Assembly (NCBI GenBank): GCA_034231615.1
Contig: CM067317.1
Span: 19,799,379 to 19,863,378 of the forward strand
Length of the DNA stretch: 64,000 nucleotides
Reading direction: 5' to 3'
Source: Meghimatium bilineatum
Lineage: Eukaryota > Mollusca > Gastropoda > Stylommatophora > Philomycidae
Part shown: positions 1 to 12,187 of the stretch, in pieces
Layout of the letters: each line of letters begins with the position of its first letter
How positions within the stretch are numbered: the stretch's first letter is position 1
The notes under the pieces: model-generated
What the model was told of the DNA's origin: nothing
The model's database searches: none
The model's input: the letters and a program-made list of their open reading frames with translations, nothing else
Program-made: the position numbers and the translations under genes

Positions 1-1582
1 CTGTACAGAAATATCAAACAAGTTGACTACACAGACAAAGCACACAAACAAGTTTACACAAAAAACACAGGCTGTACAGACATATTAAACAGCTAGATTT
101 CACACACAATGATACTTAAGTATATAGCAGAATTGCTTTGAATCATCAATTACTGTGTTAACATTATATATACAGATACATCATTGTACCACCAGACTGT
201 CATCCATTTTGGTTTCATCACTACGGAATAAGCGTGTAGTAAACACAGTCAATGTCATGAGAAGTTAAACTTATCAGATATGGTGTTTAAGCATTGTATA
301 TATTTTTGTGAGGATCTTAAAAGCCTAACCTTTATAAAATTTGTGGGTAGGCCAAACTACAACTTTAAAAAACATGCATAATCATTTTTTTAAATAATTT
401 ACAAATTTATTAATGAAATACATATAGAAAATACACATTATAGTATAATTATTTTTAAAATGAAATAAATTTTACACTTGCTTGTATGTGCAAGATTTAC
501 AATCTTACACTTGCTTGTATGTGCAAGATTTACACTCATACAAATTTGATATTATCATTATAAGAGTACTGATTTTTTACCTTAATGACAAGAGTCTGTG
601 TGACTACTTTTATATGTCAGATATTGTTCTCGTACAAACAATATAATATATTTGTTTGATATTGCACATGAATATCAGACCAGTGCATTAAAAACATGTT
701 TACATGCGAACACACTGTACAGAAATATCAAACATGTCACAGACAAAGCACATAAATATTAAGCACAACAAACATGTTTACAGTGTGGTTAGATATACAC
801 TTAATAAGTGTATCTTTTCTTCTCTCATTTGCAATCCTCAAGATTTGTTACTGCAAGAAGAATGTCTTCTTGCATTTTATTTCAAACTGATGACCTACCG
901 GGGTATTTAATTCTTTTAAATGTGTAAAGTCTAGCTTGATTCAGTCTTTCATAACAATAAAACACTGGCCACTAACAACTCTAAGATGGTTATCAATTTT
1001 CTATTTTACAAGTGATCCTTTGAAATATTTGTTCGTTGAAATAATATTTGTTCGAACTTGCCAGAAAATATGTTATTTATTATTTTGACCAACTACGGAC
1101 AAATGTAGCAATCAGTGGCCATTGTGTTTAATCAATAACAAATTCCAACTTGCTTAGTCAGCAAATGTTCATTCTAGAGTACACAATGATGGTCTTAAAT
1201 TTCAGTTTACACAAATTTTCTACACATTTTGTTCTTGATCAAACTTTTATAGTCCTTCCTCCTAAGTTACCTACCAACAGTAGTTCCTATGATTGTAGCA
1301 TGATCCATTCTGAAGGGCATATCTGACTTAATACTTGCTTAAGTTTAATATGATGTGCATGTAATCTGATTTAGTTCATGAAAGAAGTTCTTGCTTCAAG
1401 GACATGTTTAGCCAAAATAATCAGGATTGTTCTTAGACAATTTCTGCCTGCACTGGTAACAATTTTGATATGTCCTTTCTGTCATTCTCTAACATTCTGC
1501 CATCAAAAGCTCAGTGCAACAGATATGTACAATCTCTAGCTTCTTCTAATCTATCTTCTAGTTTTACATCCAGTTTTGCAAT
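1..1582. other. AT-rich non-coding DNA with an internal direct repeat
   Basis: No gene is recognisable; the short open frames have no domain or codon pattern. A segment of roughly 60-100 bp, beginning with the CTGTACAGAAATATCAAAC motif at position 1, recurs near 712-770, about 710 bp away. The same pair occurs in copy B near 45,680-45,800 and 46,387-46,500. A smaller duplicated stretch around TTACACTTGCTTGTATGTG lies at 474-534; B has one copy. Confidence 0.6.
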
Positions 1583-1609
1583 AAGGAATCAGTTTGCATC
1601 AGTTTGCAT
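1583..1609. mobile_element. Deletion scar of a Tc1-like element
   Basis: Copy B has about 650 bp of Tc1-like sequence here. Copy A keeps only AGGAATCAGTTTGCATC plus a repeated AGTTTGCAT, and then resumes with the shared flank. Those 17 bases match the interior of the Tc1 fragment in B at 47,633-47,649, not its edge. Copy A therefore once held the insertion and lost both sides of it. Confidence 0.7.
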
Positions 1610-2250
1610 TTTTGTGAACAATATATATATATTGTGAGAACTGTGGTTGTATGTTCCGTCCGACTTTTAAAAAGTGCTCCATCATTAATACAATGGATGG
1701 AAGTGTGAGCAGTGATATCTTTAAGGATGCTGCAGATGACGAAAATGTACCAGTTGACAGTGAGATAGACACATGATATCCACTCTAATGTTCCCATGAC
1801 ACGATGAAGTTCATGAACTGTTAAAAAATTCAGAGAGTGATTGAGACTTCAAAAGATGTAAATGGCTATTTCTACCGGTAGGTTTATTTTTCTGTTACCA
1901 GGTACATTATTTGACAGTATTCTGTGTTTTCATGCTTCTATGGGAGATTAAAAAACAAATAGTTTTTCAAAGTGCAAGCATATACACTGAAATCCCCCAA
2001 TAGCAGAAAAAAATACAAATATTCTCGTCTCATATTTGAAAATGTATGATATATTTCAAGTAAATATGATACAGTTTGTTTTTCTGCTAATGTTTTTAAA
2101 TCCATGGGTAAAGTGAACACAATAAAGGTAATCAGTAATATCTGCACTGCATGTGCAATAAATTTAGCAGATATACTAGTGACTTTCTAACCAAATGGCC
2201 TAAAACAGCAAGTCATTCAAAAACGTGAATGCACAATTTTGGTGTTTGCT

Positions 2251-3200
2251 TGTTTGAAAACCCCAGGAATTGCGATCGATTAGCTCTTACTTCCTATATG
2301 CGGAGGACCAGAACAATAAGTATGAAAAATTAGAGAATGGGTGCACAGGGTTCCGCATTGCACTCATACGAAACCAGTGTTAGCAGATAACCAAGATCCT
2401 AAAGGTACACCCTTGTTGTGCACCCTGGAAACAGAAGTACAACGGCTTGTGTTGTGTTCTAGCCAACACTTTTAGGGATGTTGGTGGATGTAGATGGAAT
2501 GAGAACAGTCTGCAAAAGAAAACAAACAATATCTTCAAATCTCTGCGGCAGCACATACAATGGCGCTGTCAAAACACAATGATGCAAAGCATTGTGGCTT
2601 GGTCGGCCTAAATGCAGATACATTGGGGGGGGGGCAGCGCAATGTTGATGTCCCAACATGGGTAGATGTCGCTACGATTGTGATATGGCCGCGCTCAGAG
2701 CACACATTGAAGCTGGAGATGGCAACACGTGCTAGAGGGCAGCATTGTGTATGAGAAACGATAGAGTTGCGACGAAGTTACAATTGTCCAGCATGAGACA
2801 GATTGACGGAAGTGTTGTTCACCAGTGTGCAGCACCTCTTCATGGAGGGTGTATTAACATTAAGTCTAATTTGACTGTTGTCACCCTTGCCCAATATGTC
2901 TCATACAGAAGAAATTAGGTCTGGGACATGGCGGGTAGTTATGGAATGGTCTTCGTACATGAGGAAGAATTTGATGGCTGCAAAGCACCTCGTCGGACGA
3001 CAGACGCACAGTGGGTGACCCAAGCAAAATACCAGCTTGTCTCGTGACATATATCCCCTCGGAGTAGAAGGTTTCTTAAATAGGCATGCATTAAACCGAA
3101 AGCTAAAGTATCCTGGGAATGAAAGAAAACTCATAGAAACCACCCCACTGCACATATGAAGTAAGAGCAAGTTGTTTGCAATTCCTGAGGAAAGCAAACA
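2251..3200. mobile_element. Non-autonomous element with terminal inverted repeats, copy A
   Basis: The left end, TGTTTGAAAACCCCAGGAA followed by a GATTAGCTCTTACTTCC stretch, reappears inverted and diverged at the right end. There the sequence ends AATTCCTGAGGAAAGCAAACA after a CTTACTTC-complement block. Terminal repeats are about 45-50 bp with mismatches. The interior holds a TGCACCCTGGAAACAGAA block (near 2,425) and a G-run. Both are shared with 33.0-34.4 kb, and the first also with the GC-rich insert at 36.7-38.0 kb. No transposase frame is visible and I see no clear target-site duplication. Superfamily is unknown. Confidence 0.7.
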
Positions 3201-4930
3201 TTACAGATGAAAAACATTACACAAAATCAGTCAATTTTAATAACATAATTAAAGGACTTTGTCACAGCAACTAGTTCTGCTTATGTCCCCTAGTAGTTCA
3301 AAAACCTAGGGGAATGAGCTTCTCACACTTTCGTTGCCACAACTTTTTAATCCAAGTGTTTCCCACTATCACACCCTTTTCCTTTTTTAAAAAGTTTTAT
3401 TGTTTTGCAAGTGATCATTTTAAGAAATCAACCAATAAGTTAGGGCTTTGAACTTTCCGATGTTCAAACCAAAATAAGCTTCCCAAAACATTTTCTGAAG
3501 ATTTTATATAAACGGTTTCATTTTCATTTATTAACAAATTATTTTGTCCAACAATGGCAGTGCCATACTCCCGTTCTCAAAGTGTAGAACTATCTTGCAT
3601 CAAACCATGGCCATAGATATGCTTTCAGTTAGAAGTGGGTCTTACCTAAAAAGAAAGGTTATTTGCCCATTTTCATGTGTAATTCCCTTTTTTGATGAAA
3701 AATGTGATGACTTCTTAGCGAAAAATTCTTAAGGGAAGGATTTTAAACTCCTTTTGGCTACATTCCTAGTACTAAAATCATCTTATTATTTGCTAAGTAG
3801 GGAGGGAATTGAAAGGGGCTTTGTGTTTCAACAATAAAGTGTAACTTGATGACCTGTGCTAAAGGGTTAATTATATAAACAAGGCTACAATCAATATAAG
3901 GTAATACTGCATGAAACATAACAACAATTAACCTCCTAGTGATTTTAGTGATAGTCCATGTCTAAGTGGGATGTTCTAAAAACTTGTGTTTTACGTAAGT
4001 ATAAACAATGCTAGGCAGCCAGGGATTAAAAATTAAATAAACAATGCCAGGCAATCAGGACACAAAAGGGTTAACTGTACATAACCAATGCTAAGCAGAC
4101 AGGGCTGATACATCAACAAATAAGCCTAGTCCATATATGAGACATCAATATGTCAAATATATACAAGAAACACTGATATTACATGTTTACTCCTTTCTAA
4201 AATCACTTCATATAGTTTTATATATATATATATCAATGATCTTCGGGAATCCAATAAGGTTACTTAATGATCTGTATTAACACATCATCAATAAATCAAC
4301 TCTACAAACAACTGGCTACAATAACAACAGTTCAGAATAACACATGATTGTAATTAATGCTACAGCTTTCTTGATTGTCCAGGATTAATAATGAAGAAAC
4401 CTTTCACCCAAAACATTACATAATCTGTTCTTGATTAAAACAGTTAAATTATAATTATATATTAATACCGTACGGCATGAAGAAACATGACGTCTGCCCT
4501 ATGTGCCGCCCTTGGCACCAAAGGAACACACTATCTAACAGAAGTTGTCAGCAATAGTTTTCCATATACTTGTATGAATAGTTCGGAAGTTATAATTACA
4601 CTTACCCGGTACTTATATAGTTTAGTATAAAACTCCAGTACATGCTCAGCCTGTGATTATTAGTATAGATCATTGAGTATTTATGTTGAATCCCCAGACC
4701 AAGATACAATGCACCTTCCATCTCCTACTCAGAAAATTACAGAAGAGCACTCATATTAATTAAGAACTGTTCCTAACCTAGGCTCTAAGCATCATCTACT
4801 TCACCTTTTTCCTAATGAAATCCAATTAATCTAAACACTTTTAAAACACAATATACAATTTTATTATTAAGAATCTCAGTTAACTACAAAGCTTGTACAT
4901 CTTTTCAAATTTAAACATTTGTAAGTTCAA
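3201..4930. other. Non-coding AT-rich stretch with a short 36-bp tandem repeat
   Basis: No gene or RNA is recognised. Near 4,004-4,110 a unit of about 36 bp containing AACAATGCTAGGCAGCCAGG is repeated in degenerate form. Copy B (50,365-50,490) has one more unit. The rest has no structure I can name. Confidence 0.5.
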
Positions 4931-4934
4931 GATA

Positions 4935-6180
4935 GTTACGATCGGCAAGCTGTTAGAAAAGATTGTTGCGTGGAAATTGTCCCCACATCTAGAGAGGAAT
5001 AACAGACTACCTTAAACGCTGGATGGCAGTCGTCCAGGTAAGCAGACTTGGCTGCATTCGCGCATGAAGTATTCGAAAGTTTTGACGCATGAATGGAGAC
5101 GTGCGCGGCTGCACCTGGAAGATGCTTATAATAGAGTGCTCTTGGATTTCTTGATGACCATAATGATGCAACTCCAAGTAAATCCTTTTATTGTCAAATG
5201 GATTGTCTCGGCACTTTTTCAGAGACAGGTTATTCATAAGTGTGGGAGTTGGACTTTGGCACCAACAGTCGCAAGTGAGCGTGGGACTACCACAAGGGTC
5301 ACCTCCGTCCCCAGTATTATTTAATGTGTATAAAGTTCAAATTATGAGCTGTAAGATTGCAGCACTGGGGAGAACTATGTCCTATGCTGATGACATCTTG
5401 GTATATAGGCAGGACAGAGATAGAGAAATTATCGCCAGGATTTTGCAGAGGGAGCTTGATCGTATAAGGGAGTGGTGCAGTAATTCTGGAGCTTTTATTA
5501 AATAATCAAAAGCATTGATAACACGGTTTTCCTGAAATAATCACATTATAAACATGTCCATGTCATCGGTTACTTTGAGAGGGGATGTCCTCAAGAGAAC
5601 CAGCACAATGAAGAACTTGGACCGCAGTCTGAGTTTCAAAAATTATTGTGAAGGCGTATAAAAGTCTTGCGGTGATGAAAGTTATGGCTGCTGCTCAATG
5701 TGAACAGAGGCTGCTATTTCTGCTGTATCAGGGATTGGTGGTGGCGGTGGTAGAGTACGCACTGGAGATTCTGACACTGAGTCAGACTCAAACAGAAAGA
5801 TTGGATATAATCCAGAATGAGGCAAATGCGAATCATTTTGGAGTGTACGAGAGATACGCCGGCACGTGATATACAATACTTACTTGATTGTCCAACTGCA
5901 GAGCAAAGAATACAAATGTGCAGGGCATGGGACCACAACAAATATGCAGGGCATGGGACCACTACAAATCACTGCTGATAAAGAGCACCCTCTACACCCT
6001 GAAATTCTCATTGTGAAAGGCATTCGACTTAAGAGAGGAAAGTCGTGGATAGGGCAAGCAGAGGATATCATACAGAGTGTGTGCAGATTGGAGGATGTGC
6101 TATTCATACTTCTATTTCTAGATCCCATTTGAATGTGTCTCTCATTTTCTGTTCTGGCAGACATTTTCTGGTGGGGAGAA
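4935..6180 (+). pseudogene. LINE-gamma reverse transcriptase remnant, copy A
   Basis: A decayed non-LTR reverse transcriptase is spread over several frames. A finger motif with IGKLLEKIVAWKLSPHLERN lies near 4,949. Further on come a motif A-like EDAYNRV, the motif B-like LPQGSPPSPVLFNVY near 5,290-5,335, and motif C SYADDILVY near 5,379-5,405. A thumb/connector part with VVEYALEILTLSQTQTERLD is near 5,740-5,810. Frameshifts and stops separate these blocks, and much of the palm between motifs is deleted, so no active enzyme can be made. A 26-bp local duplication (GCAGGGCATGGGACCAC core) lies at 5,915-5,965. The remnant runs straight into the 41-bp minisatellite. It belongs to the jockey/I-like RT group by motif pattern; clade not resolved. 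Confidence 0.85.
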
Positions 6181-6212
6181 AAATAGAACTGGGTAAAAGA
6201 AAGGATAGTTCA

Positions 6213-7490
6213 GTCACTCTGTGTTTTAGTACTATTGGATTCTGCGGGGCTTCATCATTCTGTGTTTTAGATCTATTGGATTATGTGGGGCTTCATCATT
6301 CTGTGTTTTAGTACTATTGGATTCTGTGGGGCTTCATCATTCTGTGTTTTAGTACTATTGGATTCTGTGGGGCTTCATCATTATGTGTTTTAGTACTATT
6401 GGATTCTGTGGGGCTTCATCATTCTGTGTTTTAGTACTATTGGATTCTGCGGGGCTTCATCATTCTGTGTTTTAGTACTATTGGATTTTGTGGGGCTTCA
6501 TCATTCTGTGTTATAGTACTACTGGATTCTGTGGGGCTTCATCATTCTGTGTTTTAGTACTATTGGATTCTGCGGGGCTTCATCATTCTGTGTGTTAGTA
6601 CTATTGGATTCTGCGGGGCTTCATCACTCTGTGTTTTAGTACTATTGGATTCTGTGGGGCTTCATCATTCTGTGTTTTAGTACTATTGGATTCTGCGGGG
6701 CTTCATCATTCTGTGTTTTAGTACTATTGGATTCTGTGGGGCTTCATCATTCTGTGTTTTAGTACTATTGGATTCTGTGGGGCTTCATCACTCTGTGTTT
6801 TAGTACTATTGGATTCTGCGGGGCTTCATCATTCTGTGTTTTAGTACTATTGGATTCTGCGGGGCTTCATCATTCTGTGTTTTAGTACTATTGGATTCTG
6901 CGGGGCTTCATCATTCTGTGTTTTAGTACTATTGGATTCTGCGGGGCTTCATCATTCTGTGTTTTAGTACTATTGGATTCTGCGGGGCTTCATCATTCTG
7001 TGTTTTAGTACTATTGGATTCTGCGGGGCTTCATCATTCTGTGTTTTAGTACTATTGGATTCTGTGGGGCTTCATCATTCTGTGTTTTAGTACTATTGGA
7101 TTCTGTGGGGCTTCATCACTCTGTGTTTTAGTACTATTGGATTCTGTGGGGCTTCATCATTCTGTGTTTTAGTACTATTGGATTCTGTGGGGCTTCATCA
7201 TTCTGTGTTTTAGTACTATTGGATTCTGTGGGGCTTCATCATTCTGTGTTTTAGTACTATTGGATTCTGTGGGGCTTCATCATTCTGTGTTTTAGTACTA
7301 TTGGATTCTGCGGGGCTTCATCACTCTGTGTTTTAGTACTATTGGATTCTGTGGGGCTTCATCACTCTGTGTTTTAGTACTATTGGATTCTGCGGGGCTT
7401 CATCACTCTGTGTTTTAGTACTATTGGATTCTGTGGGGCTTCATCACTCTGTGTTTTAGTACTATTGGATTCTGTGTGGCTTCATCACTA
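6213..7490. repeat. 41-bp minisatellite, about 31 units
   Basis: Head-to-tail units of 41 bp, each with TGTTTTAGTACTATTGGATT followed by CTGYGGGGCTTCATCA, and few substitutions (mainly C/T at one site). There are no spacers. The orthologous array in copy B has about nine units, so the array expanded or contracted after the duplication. Confidence 0.97.
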
Positions 7491-8510
7491 TGACTCTGAC
7501 CATTCGTTTGAGTTAAAATCTGCAACATTTTCTTGTATTGATGACATAGTATTAGCGCTGAAATCAGCTCCCAATGAATGGATACAAAGGGCCTATAAGT
7601 TTAGTTGAATTAGAAGAGTTTCTTCTGAGAGGTGGACCAACCTAATATATGGTGTAAATATATCTGGACCACAGAAAACAATTCAACTCATCTGATCAAT
7701 ATATTTTCCTGGATATGCAGGGCAATCTGAAACACGCATCATAATACTGAAATATTCAATGCAAGGAAGGTGTTCTGTTATGATGACCTGACTATATATG
7801 GCATAACTTAACCTCCTGATTATTCAAATGCAAGATTAAAACAATTCAACTTCTGGATATGGAGTGCTATTTTTGGTCATACAAGTTTCATGTATTCTCA
7901 CACAGTGTTCACCTGCTCACTCACAACTTTTCCAATTCCCAAAGTTCAGACACTATTCACTTTCCTCACATCCATTCGTGCCCCATAATCAACTAAAATG
8001 TGGTTCTAAAATTATGGATGAGCCTTGCCACCCTTCCCCCCATTTCTTGCAACAGTCATCCAAAAATATTACCATACTATTACAGTATTACTCTTTAGTA
8101 TCCTGTATTACAAAATATGTCATTTTCTTATGGAAGAAATTAATTATGGAAGACATTAATTAATTATGGAAGACATTAATTATGGAAGACATTAATTAAT
8201 TATGGAAGACATTAATTATGGAAGCTGTTTGGAAATTACAATAACTTTTATGTTTTGGAGTTTTTTGTATAATTTGTTAATGGAATAAAGGAATGGTTAC
8301 TGAATGCAATGATGTTAGTTTTTTTCACATATGTGTGATATCGGATAAAATGGTGAAGATGAAAAATGCACACCATAAAGCAACATACCAATGACTCACC
8401 TATTCTTATCTAATATATTAAATCCAGGAGAAAAATTCTGCTAAATGCCTAGGGCTAATTATTTGTGATGTCATTTCATAACCAAACTACTGTGTTCATA
8501 TACTATTGCA
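7491..8510. other. Non-coding DNA with a short tandem repeat
   Basis: No gene is recognised. At 8,136-8,226 the motif ATTAATTATGGAAGAC is repeated about five times in two interleaved lengths; copy B has a slightly different number near 53,662-53,730. Confidence 0.5.
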
Positions 8511-9495
8511 ATAGCGACCAATAAAACAAACAAGACGACAAAGAAGTACCACAATAAATCTGCCAACTAGATTGACAGCGTACGTAAACAAGACAACAGA
8601 TACCTATTAAAACATTAGTCACGGACACGGAACACATAAAGAACCATGGCGTAGACAATCATGTTTCTCCATGACTCTCCATGACTAACCCTAACCACTA
8701 ACAACTACAGGGCTGTGAAATTAAGTCTCAACGCGACATAATCCTCTCAAAACAACTCCCTCCCACCCATTAACAACCAAATTACAGTGTAATTGAGTTT
8801 CAGCAATTAAGTCACACACAATAATCCCACCCCCTCACTAACAACCACACGATTGTGCATCGCCAGGCGGCCAGTGCTATTGAGTCTCAACACAGCATTA
8901 CTCATACAAATAAACTCCCACCCCTCATTAACTACCACAAGATTGTGCATGACCAGAGTTTCAGCACCACACAGGTCCAGACCAGTCAACCAATAGAACA
9001 CACACACTCAAAACAATATATGAATTTCAATGCTAGTGCTATCGAGTTTCAACACAATACAATTCACGCAAATAAATTACCACCCCCTCATTAACAATCA
9101 ATAGACTGTGCATGACCAGAGTTTCAGCACCACACAGGTCCAGACCAGTCAATCAATAAAACATACACACTACAAACAATACATGCATCATAATGCCAGT
9201 GCTATCGAGTTTCTACAAAATACAATTAACCCAAATCGAACCCCACCCCCTCATTAACAATCAAAAGATTGTGCATGACCAAAGTTTCAACACCATGCAG
9301 TGTCAAATCAATCAATCTATATACATACACATGCTACATACAAACTTACATCAGGGCTAAACCATAAGCAGTTCAACACAACAAACACACAAATCAAAAC
9401 ATCAAAACTAATATGACCAGACAGGACAACATAGCGATAAACATAAAATACCAGACAAGAAATGGCTAAAACTTCAAACCCACAAGCAAAAACAT
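8511..9495 (+). mobile_element. Isolated LINE-alpha 3' tail with about 165-bp tandem units, copy A
   Basis: This stretch starts with AGCGACCAATAAAACAAAC, which also follows LINE-alpha ORF2 near 12,190 and 21,137. It is colinear with 12,188-13,075. It holds about three and a half degenerate units of roughly 165 bp. Landmarks in each unit are CCCCTCATTAACAA, ATTGTGCATGACCA, AGTTTCAGCACCACACAGG and CCAGTGCTATCGAGTTTC. No coding part of an upstream element precedes it. It therefore forms a direct repeat on the 5' side of the truncated LINE-alpha copy that begins at about 9,500. Confidence 0.75.
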
Positions 9496-9499
9496 AAAA

Positions 9500-12187
9500 A
9501 GAAAAAGAAAACTCGTTAGCCAGACAATTCTACACAATCAGCAACAATAACAACTTAACACTCCAGGAACTAAACAGAAGAACAAAACTCATTCAAGAAA
9601 TGGAAACAACACATATAAATCCAGAAGCTACATATCTCAACGCAGACATCACAATACAAGAAGTTACTAGTGCAATAGCCAGAAAATCAAACACAGCAGC
9701 AGGACCAGACATACTAAACTACACTATACTGAAGAAAGTACCCCCTAACATCATTCAAATGATTACAACTCTATTCAACAAGATATGAGAGGAAGGAAAA
9801 ATACCCACGTCGTGGAAAAGAGCCACTATAATACCATTCTTCAAACCGGATAAAGACCCAAAAATAAAAGGTTCTTACCGACCCATATCACTAACAGCGC
9901 ACCTAGGGAAAATAATAGAAACAGTAGTAAATACAAGGTTAACATTCCACCTGGAAAAATATAATACATACAGTCCCACACAAGCAGGATTCAGAAAGAG
10001 CAGAAGCGCTGTCGACCAACTATTAAAGTTGGAACATGAGGTAAAAAAAAGGCTTAATGAATAACAACAAAACCCTGGCTGTATTCCTCGACGTCGCCAG
10101 AGCATACGATGAATGCTGGTGAGAAGGAGCCCTGATGAAAATACAAAAAACGGGAATCCATGGGATAACCATGAACTATATTAAAAATTTCCTACACAGA
10201 CGCTACTTCCGTGTGCAGATCAACAAACATCTGTCCTATGTCTATGAACAGGAAAACTGGATTCCACAAGACTCTGTGATATCCCCAACTCTATTCACCA
10301 TAATGGTCAACGACCTGGGGCAAGAGATGGGAGATGTAAAGAACAGTATATCTCAGTTTGCCGATGACGTAGCCATCTGGACCACAGGGAGGAACATTGA
10401 ATATCTGAAGGAATCAATGCAGAGACAGTTCAACCTGGTAGCCAACTGGATGACCAAGTGGGGATCAAATCAATGCATCCAAATCCATAGGAATGCTGTT
10501 CAGCCGAGGTAACAGCCGCATGAATAGTAACCCACATATACAAAAAAATGGTCAGCCCATCAAATTTAAGAAAACTACACGATTCCTGGGCATGACCTTA
10601 GATCGGAGCCTGCGATGGGACAAACATATCAACAATATAGTTGACCATAGCAGAATGTGCCTAAACATGCTAAGATATATAAAAGGAAGTGGTTGGGGAG
10701 CGGACACGCAGACAATGCCTACATTCTACAAATCCCTTGTTAGATGCAAAATCGAGTACGCAAGAGTTGTATATGAATTGTCCGCCCCGTCAAATACAAA
10801 AAAGCTGAACAAGATCCAAAACAAAGCCCTAACCACAACAACCGGGGTACCACCTAGCACATCAGAAGAAGCACTTCAAGTAGTCCTAATGCTCAGAAGA
10901 AAAGAGCTAAGACTGAGCTACTGGGCTAAGAATGGAAGTGACAACTCACACCCAGCCTACACATCTTTCTTTGAAGATGTAAAGGAGGGAAATTACAAGC
11001 TTACGAAGCCTAGATACCCAGCTGGATGACGTACAAACCAGGAAAAACTACAACATCCAGATATCTGGGACCTAATAACAACTAGGCGAAACAACAAGGC
11101 GGATTGCCCTCCATGGGAAATTGTGAGACCAACAATCGATACACGATTAATTTAAATACTTCCAAAAAATATAGAAAATTATAAAGTCCAGAATAGGACT
11201 ATCAAGCACATTAATGAACACACACACAACCATCTCAAAATATACACATGTTTTTCAAAAGGGGATGATGGTACTACGGGGGCAGGAGTCGTAATCCAAG
11301 AGAGAAGAATTAAAGGGCATACAGACTCCCTACAACATTTCAATATTTTCTGCTGAGCTTACATCCATACTGAAAGCACTAGAGCTGATAGGAGATAACC
11401 CACCGGAGCATTCCACGATCCTAACGGACTCACTATCTTCAGTACAAGCGCTTCAACTTAAGAAAGAAAGTGAACAGCTCGACCTGGTAGAAGACATTCT
11501 ACGCATACACACATCCTGGCACAATAAAGGAAAACACCTCACAATTATGTGAATTACAGCCCATGTGGTTATAGCAGGGAACGAGTTGGTCGATATCGAA
11601 GCTAAAGCAGGAAGAGCTATAACACAACCAGAAAAGCTAGTACATTCAATGTCCGAAATCAAATATTTCATTAGAAAGGAAATCAATAAAGAATGGACAC
11701 TTAAATGGTCAAACAGCTCTAGGGGTAGACATGCCTTCTCCTTACTTAATGCTCCTAAAAAAAAAACTCAAATACGGAACAAGCTGAAAATTCCTAACAA
11801 TAGGAAATACCTAAAGCTCAGACTAGGAGTTGCGGGGTTCAAAATAAATGAACCGATATGCGAGGATTCAAACTCTATAGAACTCTACCTCCTAGACTGC
11901 GCCAAATACCGACAATAAGGAACGGCGATGCTAGATTTTTCAAAAACAACAATATAGAGTGCAGCTTCGTAAACACACTAGCCCACAAAGTGGGCGTAGA
12001 TTCAAAGAAAATAGTCAAACAATATATATTTCGAACCAAAGAACTAATATAAAAATATACGAAATTGATAAATAAAATCTACTATCTGGAAATAGCGATA
12101 CAGGTTAATCTGACACAAACAAACAAAAACACTATAGATACCTATTAAAAAGAAAACAACACTCGAGAGCTCCTCGCGAGGGCACAC
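9500..12187 (+). pseudogene. LINE-alpha ORF2 fragment (RT and RNase H), 5' truncated, copy A
   Basis: The frame begins inside ORF2, just upstream of RT, around the LARQFYT motif. Visible in order are an RT finger with AGPDILNYTILK, YRPISLT, SPTQAGFRK, motif A FLDVARAYDECW (10,082-10,117), motif B SVISPTLFTIMVNDL, motif C FADDVAIW (10,359-10,382), a thumb/connector to 11,029, and RNase H pieces to about 11,640. The C-terminal Cys/His segment is near 11,850-11,920. Stops after NKI (9,786) and after ECW (10,120) are shared with copy B. The first RNase H aspartate (TDCS in the other LINE-alpha copy) is lost. Copy A also lacks about 11 bases at 11,866 that copy B keeps. There is no endonuclease or ORF1. 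This is a dead copy. Confidence 0.9.

Noticed and set aside
2901-3197. 98-codon minus-strand frame, conserved in copy B (49,255-49,551), as a gene
   Set aside because: It lies in the TIR element's right end. Conservation is explained by the block duplication, and the diverged copy at 34 kb does not keep the frame.
6213-7490. Regular array that could be mistaken for CRISPR (also 28,894-29,502 and 41,098-41,259)
   Set aside because: Units are contiguous with no unique spacers, and the context is eukaryotic; these are minisatellites.
8855-9094. 79-codon frame in the tail repeats as a gene
   Set aside because: It is made by the roughly 165-bp degenerate units and appears only as a by-product of them.
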